DNA of 14,419 nt, from positions 1 to 14,419 of the forward strand of contig JAGVMY010000089.1 of NCBI GenBank assembly GCA_020053565.1, given 5' to 3'. Shown piece after piece: positions 1 to 6,222 of the stretch. Source of the stretch: Thermodesulfovibrionales bacterium. Its GTDB lineage: Bacteria > Nitrospirota > Thermodesulfovibrionia > Thermodesulfovibrionales > SM23-35. The translations under genes were made by a program, and so were the position numbers. Below the pieces are notes generated by a model, which saw nothing but the letters and a program-made list of their open reading frames with translations, had not been told where the DNA came from and searched no databases. Position 1 is the stretch's first letter. Every line of letters begins with the position of its first letter.

Positions 1-138
1 AAGGCTCTTTTTATGAGTGGTTACACCGCAAATGTTGTCCATAAAAGGGGAATCATAGAAGAGGGATTAGAATTTATCTTAAAACCCGTTTCTCCAACAG
101 TGCTTTTAAGAAAAATAAGAAAAGTGCTGGAAAGATGA
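1..138 (+). CDS. Response-regulator receiver domain, C-terminal fragment (probably the end of a hybrid histidine kinase)
   Basis: Frame 1 is open from the window edge to TGA at 136-138 and encodes the last 45 residues of a receiver (CheY-like) domain. The visible parts are the beta-4 strand with the FMSGYT segment, then an EEGLEFILKP stretch holding the conserved switch lysine followed by proline, then a final helix ending in KVLER. The FMSGYT...GLEFILKPVSP wording is typical of receivers at the C-terminus of PAS-type hybrid sensor kinases, but the kinase itself lies outside the window, so a stand-alone regulator is equally possible. The phosphorylated aspartate is also outside. The gene converges on dapB with 21 bp between the two stop codons and no evident hairpin terminator between them. 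Confidence 0.85.
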   Translation, partial: KALFMSGYTANVVHKRGIIEEGLEFILKPVSPTVLLRKIRKVLER

Positions 139-159
139 GTTGAAAAAACTAAAAGGCTA

Positions 160-963
160 CTATTTCAACCCAAGCACGTCCTGCATGTCATAAAGACCTG
201 CTGGCTTTCCTGAAAGCCATAGTGCAGCCTTCAACGCGCCTCTTGCAAAGGTATCCCTGCTTGATGCCTTATGAGTAATCTCGATCCTTTCACCAAGGCC
301 ACCAAATATGACTGTATGTTCACCAACAATGTCACCTGCGCGTATGGTCTGTATGCCAATTTCTTTTTTTGTTCTCTCGCCCATAATGCCCTTTCTTGCA
401 TATACAGCAACCTCATCAAGATTTCTATTTACAGCATCTGCAATTACCTGTGCCATCTTGAGTGCGGTTCCGCTCGGTGCATCTTTCTTTAATCTGTGAT
501 GTGCCTCGATAATCTCAATATCATAGTCATCGCCAAGTACTCTCGCGATATCCTGCAGTATCTTTAAAAGCAGATTCACTCCCATACTCATATTTGATGC
601 CATAACACATGGAATCTTTTTTGTCAGTTCAGAGATTTCTTTTAGGTCATCTTTTGAGAAGCCTGTTGTTCCGATAACCATGGCTTTACCTTTCGAAGAT
701 GCGAGCTTTATGTTTTCTTTTGTTGAACTTATTGTAGTGAAATCGATGATGAGATCAACACTGTCAATGATTGATTCAAGACTGTCCACAAGTGTTACCC
801 CAGTATTTCCGATACCTACAACTGTCCCGATATCTTTGCCGATATCCTTATGCCCTTTTTTCTCAAATGCACCTACTAACTGGAGTCCTTCATATTCTTT
901 CGAGAGGGCAGTAATCCTGCTTCCCATCCTCCCTGCTGCTCCTGCAACTGCTATCTTAACCAT
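160..963 (-). CDS. dapB: 4-hydroxy-tetrahydrodipicolinate reductase
   Basis: Cytosolic NAD(P)H-dependent reductase of the diaminopimelate/lysine pathway, making tetrahydrodipicolinate for lysine and peptidoglycan cross-links. The 267-residue product has the usual family length. Residues 5-14 carry the dinucleotide-binding GAAGRMG loop, IGTTGF is at 98-102, and the DapB signature EAHHRLKKDAPSGTA spans about 153-167, with the catalytic histidine pair at 155-156, Lys160 and the substrate-binding SGT. The C-terminal domain with GERIEITHKASSRDTFA is intact. The ATG at 963 is backed by a strong AGGAGG (969-974, minus sense) 5 nt upstream. It is the last gene of the minus-strand block and is separated from yacG by a structured repeat, so it may be expressed by read-through or from a promoter in that gap. 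Confidence 0.96.
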   Translation of the reverse strand: MVKIAVAGAAGRMGSRITALSKEYEGLQLVGAFEKKGHKDIGKDIGTVVGIGNTGVTLVDSLESIIDSVDLIIDFTTISSTKENIKLASSKGKAMVIGTTGFSKDDLKEISELTKKIPCVMASNMSMGVNLLLKILQDIARVLGDDYDIEIIEAHHRLKKDAPSGTALKMAQVIADAVNRNLDEVAVYARKGIMGERTKKEIGIQTIRAGDIVGEHTVIFGGLGERIEITHKASSRDTFARGALKAALWLSGKPAGLYDMQDVLGLK

Positions 964-965
964 GC

Positions 966-974
966 TTACCTCCT
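966..974 (-). promoter_or_regulatory. Strong Shine-Dalgarno of dapB
   Basis: Read on the minus strand this is AGGAGGTAA, close to the full anti-16S complement, and it fixes the ATG at 961-963 as the dapB start. It is one of the two best ribosome binding sites in the window; the other belongs to the CBS protein. This contrasts with the internally coupled genes of the same block. Confidence 0.8.
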
Positions 975-1019
975 AAAAGTTAGTTGTTAATACACATTAT
1001 TTATACAGATTAAAAAGTC

Positions 1020-1143
1020 GGCAGGACATAGTATTTGAGCGGTTTTTTTCGCTGATGAGCGAGGACATGACGTCCGAGCAAGCGAAAACCTCGCAGGAAG
1101 GCTGGATGCCTTCCGAGAATGAGTGAAAATACTGTGTCCTGCC
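1020..1143. repeat. 124-bp structured inverted-repeat element between yacG and dapB
   Basis: The 17-nt ends (1020-1036 and 1127-1143, GGCAGGACA...AGTATTT) are inverted repeats with a single mismatch that would still be a G-T wobble. Inside are two further stems. One is a perfect 7-bp hairpin, GGAAGGC/GCCTTCC (1096-1102 with 1108-1114). The other is an arm GGTTTT..TCGCT (1041-1053) facing AGCGAAAACC (1081-1090), enclosing a GGAC/GTCC mini-hairpin (1063-1066 with 1072-1075). The element starts only 4 bp after the yacG stop in the sense of transcription and sits upstream of dapB. It looks like a dispersed palindromic repeat or a folded RNA in the operon mRNA; one copy in the window cannot decide between these. 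Confidence 0.7.
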
Positions 1144-1147
1144 TGCT

Positions 1148-1318
1148 TCAAGTTTCCTTTCTTTCATTTTCTTCCTCCTCTTTTTTCCCTCCTATCTTAT
1201 ATTCTTCTGTCGCCCATTTGCCGAGGTCAATGAGTTTGCACCTTTCAGAACAAAAAGGCCTCCAGGGATTTTCTTCCCATGTTGTTTTGTTCTTACATAG
1301 TGGACATGTGATTTTCAT
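1148..1318 (-). CDS. yacG: Zinc-finger protein YacG (DNA gyrase inhibitor family)
   Basis: A 56-residue product, below the usual length for automatic ORF calling. It starts MKITCPLC and carries four cysteines, C5-x2-C8 and C23-x3-C27, the zinc-binding pattern of YacG, with the family wording NPWRPFCSERC and DLGKWATEEY, followed by a charged glutamate/lysine-rich tail. E. coli YacG binds GyrB and inhibits gyrase; the small Zn-ribbon fold is the same here. The ATG at 1318 is 5 bp after the stop of the Gx-transporter gene, so translation is probably coupled; there is no strong ribosome binding site of its own. A plus-strand open frame over the same region (1119-1364) has no recognisable content. 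Confidence 0.93.
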   Translation of the reverse strand: MKITCPLCKNKTTWEENPWRPFCSERCKLIDLGKWATEEYKIGGKKEEEENERKET

Positions 1319-1323
1319 AACGA

Positions 1324-1842
1324 TCAATTTTGAATCTTCTCATCCGCTTTTTTCAAGTTCTTAATTAACATATCTGAGACAATGCCGTTCACACTGCCTG
1401 TAAGAGTGCCTAAAAAAATAATCACAGGGCTTATGAAGAGTATTGCCTCAATCCTCTGTATGAATATGACATAAGCAAGGAACAGCTGTGCACTATTATG
1501 AAACAGTGCACCGATGAGACTCAGACCAACAGGCCCGAATAATCGGGGCATCAAAGATGAAACAATGCCCATGCTCAATGTGCTTATAACCCCTCCTCCT
1601 AAGCTCAGGATAAAAGCAGGTCCAAGGAATGTTCCTGTGAATAATGATGCAAGGACTACCCTTATGAGTGTGACCATGAGTGCTGCGCGGATACCGTAAA
1701 GAATTAATGTGGTAAGAGTAATAATGTTTGCAAGGCCAAGTCTCAACCAGGGGATTGGTGTGGGCAGCAGGCTCTCAAAGCCGTGGAGGGCGAGTGCATA
1801 AGCAGAAAGGAGGGCAATTCGGTATTTATCCTGTGATTGCAT
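1324..1842 (-). CDS. Gx transporter family membrane protein (heptaprenyl diphosphate synthase component I-like)
   Basis: An integral membrane protein of about 172 residues with some five to six hydrophobic segments, starting MQSQDKYRIALLSAYALALH. The ESLLPTPIPWLRLGLANIITL motif region, the glycine-rich LGGGVISTLSMG and the FHNSAQLFLAY segment are typical of the Gx/HepT-component-I family. Members repeatedly sit beside a NusG-domain-II protein and ApbE, as here; the transported substrate is not established. The ATG at 1842 is chosen because AAGAGAG lies at a workable distance; an adjacent upstream TTG (1845) would add one residue. The gene overlaps the NusG-II gene by 17 bp and is followed after 5 bp by yacG, so it is translated from the same message. 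Confidence 0.88.
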   Translation of the reverse strand: MQSQDKYRIALLSAYALALHGFESLLPTPIPWLRLGLANIITLTTLILYGIRAALMVTLIRVVLASLFTGTFLGPAFILSLGGGVISTLSMGIVSSLMPRLFGPVGLSLIGALFHNSAQLFLAYVIFIQRIEAILFISPVIIFLGTLTGSVNGIVSDMLIKNLKKADEKIQN

Positions 1843-2218
1843 CAACTCTCTTGTTCAACTCATCTTCGGGGGTACCTACAATGACCACAACCCTGTTTGG
1901 AAGACATACTATTGAACCTTTTTCAATCCATCCTTGCTGAATACAGAGCTTGTTATCGCATGGCGATTCAGTTATTCTCACCTTATGATTTTTTATTTCA
2001 ACAATCGTATTCCCCTCAGAACCATTCACTGACACGATTCTGTCTTTCTCGATAGGCAGCAAATAGACAGGGTGACCATTGACTTCTATCCACACGATAT
2101 GTCCTTTAGGCAGAACCTCTTTGATAAAAATGATGCCAGATAAAGAAAGAAGTATGAGAATGAATAAAAGAATTCTGTCAGCTATTGTGGTGCTGTTAAG
2201 AAGACCTTTTAAATTCAA
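1826..2218 (-). CDS. NusG domain II-containing membrane-anchored protein
   Basis: A 130-residue protein with one N-terminal transmembrane segment (about residues 15-34), then a small beta-rich extracytoplasmic NusG-II domain. The diagnostic part is near the C-terminus: SPCDNKLCIQQGWI followed by GSIVCLPNRVVV, with the conserved C-x4-C pair and a third cysteine before LPNR. It is not a transcription factor despite the domain name. The start is TTG at 2218: GAGGGA lies about 5 nt upstream and no ATG exists before the membrane segment. It overlaps the apbE end by 23 bp and the Gx-transporter start by 17 bp. This NusG-II plus Gx pair resembles the EetA/EetB-like pairs I recall from extracellular electron transfer loci of Gram-positives; that parallel is from memory. 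Confidence 0.87.
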   Translation of the reverse strand: MNLKGLLNSTTIADRILLFILILLSLSGIIFIKEVLPKGHIVWIEVNGHPVYLLPIEKDRIVSVNGSEGNTIVEIKNHKVRITESPCDNKLCIQQGWIEKGSIVCLPNRVVVIVGTPEDELNKRVDAITG

Positions 2219-3260
2219 CTTTCCCTCTGATGTGAGGTGTAGTGTGTACTTTTCCTTGACTATCCACTATTACTCCGTCAAACCCCATCTTTTCGAGGGT
2301 CTTTATCCCTTTTTCAGGGCCGAGTATAAAGATACCGGTTGCAAATGCATCTGTAAATGCACATTCCTTTGTGATGATACTTACACTCTGACATCCCTCA
2401 GCAGGATAGCCTGTCCTGGGATTGAGAAGGTGGTGGTATCTTTTACCATCATTGATAAAAGAGCGTTCATAGTCTCCAGAGGTTGATATTGCCGTATCGG
2501 TGAGCTCAATAGTTGCCATGATATCATCTTCTTGGCCTTTTGCCCTTGGATTCCTTATGCCAATTTTCCATGGCCTTCCATCAGGCTTGAGTCCGAATGC
2601 CTTGATATCCCCTGCAACAGAGACAAGGCCAGAGTGTATCCTGTTTCTTTTTAGAGTTTCTACTGCCTTATCAGCCGCATATCCTTTTGAGATTCCACCG
2701 AGGTCGATATGCATACCCCTTTTTTTCAAAAATGCAGTAGATTTATTTCTGTCAATCATTAAATACCTGTAATTCACTAACGAGAGCTTTTTTTTGATTG
2801 AACTGTCTTCAGGTTTTACCTTTTTGTAAAAGTCATAGAGTGTGATAACAGGGCCAATAGTCGCATCAAATGCACCTTCAGTTTTTTCTGAAACATATAA
2901 TGTCTTGTCAAGAATATCTAAGGTATCTTGTGATACCTTTACTTCAGAGATACCTGCATTTTTATTGATAAGAGATAGTTCACTCTCAGGTGAGAAAAAA
3001 TTGAATAGTTTTTCGAGTTTTTCTATCTCAGAAAATGCAGTATCTATTGCTTTTTCAGCGCTATCTTTTGAACTGGAGACAACAGTTATGGTTACGAGTG
3101 TGTCCATGAGGATTTTGCTTTTTCGATAAACGTTTTCTTTCTGAGATGCACAACCGTAAAGAGTAAACAGTGAATAGTGAACAGTGAACAAGAGAAAAAT
3201 AAAAATTAAAACATTGAACTTTGTCCGCTGTGGCGGATGAACATTGAACTTGTTTTTCAT
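2196..3260 (-). CDS. apbE: FAD:protein FMN transferase, lipoprotein
   Basis: A 354-residue ApbE-family enzyme that transfers FMN from FAD to a threonine of target proteins such as Rnf/Nqr subunits or FMN-binding domain proteins. It acts outside the cytoplasmic membrane. Family landmarks: MDTLVTITV (52-60), GAFDATIGP (129-137), HIDLGGISKGYAAD (184-197), SVAGDI (214-219), TSGDYERSF (260-268), HHLLNPRTGYPA (276-287) and the metal-binding TDAFATGIFILG (303-314). A hydrophobic leader ends in LYGC with Cys37, a plausible lipobox. The ATG at 3260 overlaps the uvrA stop as ATGA. The leader is odd: KFNV occurs twice (4-7, 14-17) because of a 30-bp duplication, and residues 24-33 are encoded by a tandem heptamer repeat. 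Without those repeats the leader would be about 20 residues shorter. Confidence 0.95.
   Translation of the reverse strand: MKNKFNVHPPQRTKFNVLIFIFLLFTVHYSLFTLYGCASQKENVYRKSKILMDTLVTITVVSSSKDSAEKAIDTAFSEIEKLEKLFNFFSPESELSLINKNAGISEVKVSQDTLDILDKTLYVSEKTEGAFDATIGPVITLYDFYKKVKPEDSSIKKKLSLVNYRYLMIDRNKSTAFLKKRGMHIDLGGISKGYAADKAVETLKRNRIHSGLVSVAGDIKAFGLKPDGRPWKIGIRNPRAKGQEDDIMATIELTDTAISTSGDYERSFINDGKRYHHLLNPRTGYPAEGCQSVSIITKECAFTDAFATGIFILGPEKGIKTLEKMGFDGVIVDSQGKVHTTPHIRGKVEFKRSS
3162..3189. repeat. Tandem heptamer repeat, 4 units, inside the apbE signal sequence
   Basis: On the plus strand four 7-bp units follow each other: AGTAAAC, AGTGAAT, AGTGAAC, AGTGAAC. The unit length is not a multiple of three, so gain or loss of a unit would shift the apbE frame, while a change of three units would keep it. 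The array encodes part of the hydrophobic core of the leader (about residues 24-33). Confidence 0.75.
3211..3251. repeat. 11-bp direct repeats flanking a small palindrome in the apbE leader (30-bp period)
   Basis: ACATTGAACTT occurs at 3211-3221 and again at 3241-3251, exactly 30 bp apart. Between them lies a perfect palindrome, TCCGC-TGTG-GCGGA (3224-3237). The period of 30 adds exactly ten codons, producing KFNV twice in the ApbE N-terminus and an HPPQRT insert encoded by the palindrome. This looks like the footprint of a small palindromic insertion with a target duplication, or a slippage duplication. Confidence 0.65.
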
Positions 3261-5776
3261 GCTACTCTCGCAGGGGCGAGCCTTAACAATTTATTCCTTA
3301 AGAATTTTCCGGTATACGATAAGGGGTTTGTGGCAATCTCCTCTGGCATACCTTCAGCAACAATCATTCCTCCTTCTTCTCCGCCTTCGGGTCCAAGGTC
3401 TATGATAGAGTCAGCTGATTTTATCACATCAAGGTTGTGCTCTATTATAATGACTGTGTTTCCCAAATCTACAAGATTATTTATGACATTGAGCAGTTTT
3501 TGGATGTCAACAAAATGGAGTCCTGTTGTAGGTTCATCGAGTATATAGAGTGTGTTGCCTGTTGATTTTTTCCCGAGCTCTTTTGAGAGTCTCACCCGCT
3601 GTGCTTCACCACCTGAGAGTGTTGACGCAGGTTGACCAAGCTGGAGATACCCAACCCCGACATCTTCAAGTATAGCGAGTTTATGTCGTATATGAGGAAT
3701 TGATGAGAAGAATTGAAGTGCCTCAGTAACAGTCATTTCGAGCACTTCTGCAATGTTCTTCCCTTTATAGGTAATGTCGAGTGTCTCTTTATTGTATCTT
3801 TTCCCTTTACAAATATCACATGGTATATACACATCAGGGAGAAAATGCATCTCTACCTTAATGAGTCCGTCTCCGTGGCATGATTCGCACCTTCCGCCTG
3901 TGAGGTTGAAGCTAAATCGTGAAGGGGTGTATCCCCTTATTTTTGAATCAGGCACCAGTGAGAATAACTCTCTGATGAATGAGAAGACACCGGTATATGT
4001 TGCAGGATTAGACCTGGGTGTCTTTCCAAGAGGTGATTGGTCAACACTAATGACACGATCTATCTTATCTATGCCTATAATTTCTTTGTATCGGCCGGGT
4101 GTTAATTTACTCCCGTATATCTCTTTGCAGAGAGCTTTATAGAGTATCTCGAGCAAGAGTGTGCTTTTGCCTGAACCTGAGACTCCTGTTATACATGTGA
4201 AAACACCGAGCGGGATATCCACGTTTATATTTTTGAGATTAAATTCCTGAGCGCCTATTATCCTTATGAAGTCTTTTGGCTTTCTCCTCACAGAAGGGAT
4301 GTCTATTGACATCGAACCACTTAGGTATTTTCCTGTTACTGACTTTTCATTATTTTCTATTTCATGAGGTTCCCCGGATGTGACAACCCATCCACCACTG
4401 AGGCCTGCACCCGGTCCCATATCTATGACATAATCAGCCCATCTTATTGTCTCTTCATCATGTTCGACGATAATCACAGTATTGCCCGCATCCCTTATTG
4501 AGGAAAGGCTTTTGAAAAGTTTTTTACAATCCCTCGGGTGCATGCCGATACTTGGCTCATCAAGTATATAAAGAACTCCTGTGAGAGAGGAGCCGAGTTG
4601 CGTTGCAAGTCTTACCCTCTGTGACTCTCCGCCCGAAATCGTGAGAGATGACCTGTCAAGGGTGAGATAATCAAGTCCTACATTTTTAAGAAAAAAAAGT
4701 CTGTCTCTCACTTCCTTCAGAACACGCGATGCAATTGTCTGTTCTCTCTCAGAGAGTTTTAGATTATTGATAAAGAGCAATGCATCCTGAACAGACATCC
4801 TTGCGAATTCGCCTATATTTATACCCTGTATTTTTATGTTTAATGCCTCTTGTCTCAATCTCAATCCTCCACAGCCTTTGCAGTAGTTGTTGTTATCGAG
4901 TTCCTGAGAATCTTCTTCAAGATGCTCAAAACCGAGCCCGTTACATCTCGGGCATGCACCCTGTTTGCTGTTAAATGAGAAGAACATCGGGTTTATCTCA
5001 GGGTAGCTTATCCCGCAATTCGGGCATACCGCAGTTTTTGAAAAAAGGATGTCTTTATCTCCTTCGATGAGATTTATTACTACCGTGTCTGAGTACGCAA
5101 GGGCTGTCTCTATCGCATCCTTGAGCTGGCGCTCAACTCCCGGCTTCATAATAAGGCGGTCTATGACAATCTCTATAGTATGGCGTTTATGTTTCTTGAG
5201 AATTATGTCATGTGTGAGATCTCTCATCTCACCGTCTATCCTTGCTCTTATAAAACCTTCTCTCCGCATCTCCAGGAGCTCTTTTCTGTATTCACCTTTT
5301 CTATCTATGACGATAGGTGAGAGGATTTGCAAACGACTTCCCTGGGGCAAAGACATGACTGAATGAATGATATCCTTTGATTCCTGTTTTGAGATGATAG
5401 AGCCGCAGTTGTAACAGTAAGGCCTGCCTATCCTGGTATAAAGGACACGCATATAATCATATATCTCAGTGATAGTGCCCACAGTTGAGCGCGGACTTTT
5501 AATAACGGTCTTCTGGTCTATGGCAATGGAGGGAGAAAGTCCTTCGATAGAGTCCACATCAGGTTTACGAAGCTGTTCAAGAAATTGCCGTGCATAGGCA
5601 GAAAGGCTTTCAACATAGCGCCTATGACCTTCTGCATATATAGTATCAATAGCAAGGGATGACTTACCCGAACCTGACGGGCCTGTTATTACCGTAATTG
5701 CATCTCTGGGTATCGATAAATCAATATTCTTGAGGTTATGTTCTCTTGCGCCCTTTATTGTGATAAAGCCAAGCAT
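3257..5776 (-). CDS. uvrA: UvrABC excinuclease subunit A, compact form
   Basis: Damage-recognition ATPase of nucleotide excision repair, a cytosolic dimer that loads UvrB. In the 839-residue form the order is: Walker A GPSGSGKSS (32-40), UvrB-binding region (about 117-235), first zinc module (Cys 251, 254, 275, 278), ABC signature ISGGESQRVRLA (about 380), Walker B YILDEPSIG (about 403), second Walker A GVSGSGKST (about 531), second zinc finger CESC...CDIC, signature LSGGEAQRVRLS and YILDEPTTG. Only 20 residues separate Cys278 from the next CKGC, where E. coli UvrA has over 100, which explains the short length against about 940. The ATG at 5776 is chosen because the next residues match the family start (GAREHNLKNI); ATG 5803 and TTG 5818 are in frame upstream. 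The C-terminus ends in an unusual LRLAPARVA encoded by a small palindrome. Confidence 0.96.
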   Translation of the reverse strand: MLGFITIKGAREHNLKNIDLSIPRDAITVITGPSGSGKSSLAIDTIYAEGHRRYVESLSAYARQFLEQLRKPDVDSIEGLSPSIAIDQKTVIKSPRSTVGTITEIYDYMRVLYTRIGRPYCYNCGSIISKQESKDIIHSVMSLPQGSRLQILSPIVIDRKGEYRKELLEMRREGFIRARIDGEMRDLTHDIILKKHKRHTIEIVIDRLIMKPGVERQLKDAIETALAYSDTVVINLIEGDKDILFSKTAVCPNCGISYPEINPMFFSFNSKQGACPRCNGLGFEHLEEDSQELDNNNYCKGCGGLRLRQEALNIKIQGINIGEFARMSVQDALLFINNLKLSEREQTIASRVLKEVRDRLFFLKNVGLDYLTLDRSSLTISGGESQRVRLATQLGSSLTGVLYILDEPSIGMHPRDCKKLFKSLSSIRDAGNTVIIVEHDEETIRWADYVIDMGPGAGLSGGWVVTSGEPHEIENNEKSVTGKYLSGSMSIDIPSVRRKPKDFIRIIGAQEFNLKNINVDIPLGVFTCITGVSGSGKSTLLLEILYKALCKEIYGSKLTPGRYKEIIGIDKIDRVISVDQSPLGKTPRSNPATYTGVFSFIRELFSLVPDSKIRGYTPSRFSFNLTGGRCESCHGDGLIKVEMHFLPDVYIPCDICKGKRYNKETLDITYKGKNIAEVLEMTVTEALQFFSSIPHIRHKLAILEDVGVGYLQLGQPASTLSGGEAQRVRLSKELGKKSTGNTLYILDEPTTGLHFVDIQKLLNVINNLVDLGNTVIIIEHNLDVIKSADSIIDLGPEGGEEGGMIVAEGMPEEIATNPLSYTGKFLRNKLLRLAPARVA
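3267..3280. repeat. Small palindrome at the uvrA 3' end
   Basis: CTCGC-AGGG-GCGAG is a perfect 5-bp stem with a 4-nt loop, encoding the terminal APAR of UvrA and ending 7 bp from the apbE start codon on the message. In the mRNA it could fold next to the ribosome entry site of apbE. It is similar in size and GC-richness to the palindrome at 3224-3237. Confidence 0.45.
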
Positions 5777-5830
5777 GTCAATTAGGAAATCCTCGTGTTT
5801 CATGCAAAACAAATTCAAAATGTATGTCTT

Positions 5831-5866
5831 TTGAGGTAAAGGTTGAGGTTAAGATTGAGAATTGAG
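5831..5866. repeat. Imperfect TTGAG-based tandem repeat upstream of uvrA
   Basis: TTGAGGTAAAGG and TTGAGGTTAAGA (12 bp each, two mismatches) are followed by two shorter units beginning TTGAG. It lies in the 242-bp gap (5777-6018) between the divergent uvrA and the small secreted-protein gene. The rest of that gap is AT-rich and should contain promoters for both directions, but I could not single out a convincing -35/-10 pair; AGTATctaaATACT near 5957 is a short inverted repeat of unknown meaning. Confidence 0.45.
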
Positions 5867-6018
5867 TAACGAGAATCTGGGATATCACCGGTTATGCCAC
5901 TTTATGTCAGATGTTAACTCTATACAACACATAAATAATAAAAAGATCGCTCTACAGTATCTAAATACTATAACCTAATATATTCCTTTTTTAAAAGGGT
6001 TATTGTAGTATAGAGAGT

Positions 6019-6222
6019 ATGAGAACGTTTTTCTTTTTGGTATTTATTGTTATCTTTCCTGCAGTTACCTACTCGCAACCTTCGATTGTTTTTGATGAAA
6101 AAGGTTTTATTTCTTCAGTAGTAAGAGTCTTATCCAATGCCCCCGCTACTCTTGTAGTTACACTCTTTCTTGAGGCAATGATAGAAGATACTACCGATAC
6201 TCCATTAATCACAGAAAAATAG
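6019..6222 (+). CDS. Small secreted or membrane-associated protein of unknown function
   Basis: A 67-residue open frame starting MRTFFFLVFIVIFPAVTYSQP, which has a basic N-terminus, a hydrophobic core and a small-residue cleavage region (TYS-QP), as in a Sec signal peptide. The mature part would be only about 47 residues, with a hydrophobic stretch (APATLVVTLFLEA) and an acidic end. I recognise no family. GAGAG lies about one base from the ATG with little other ribosome binding site, so translation initiation is not strongly supported. Its stop overlaps the GTG start of pcm by one base (TAGTG), an arrangement that favours translational coupling and is the main reason to take it as a gene rather than chance. 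It could also be a leader ORF controlling pcm. Confidence 0.45.
   Translation: MRTFFFLVFIVIFPAVTYSQPSIVFDEKGFISSVVRVLSNAPATLVVTLFLEAMIEDTTDTPLITEK

Noticed and set aside
1119..1364. Plus-strand 81-codon open frame
   Set aside because: It overlaps yacG on the opposite strand, and its sequence shows no domain or composition expected of a protein; yacG explains the region.
5777..5818. UvrA start at TTG 5818 or ATG 5803
   Set aside because: Neither has a Shine-Dalgarno sequence, and the added residues do not match the family's N-terminus; ATG 5776 gives the usual start, though the choice is not certain.
5985..6000. CCTTTTTTAAAAGGG as a terminator hairpin
   Set aside because: The loop is too small, the stem is AT-rich, there is no following T-run, and it lies just upstream of a gene start rather than after a gene.
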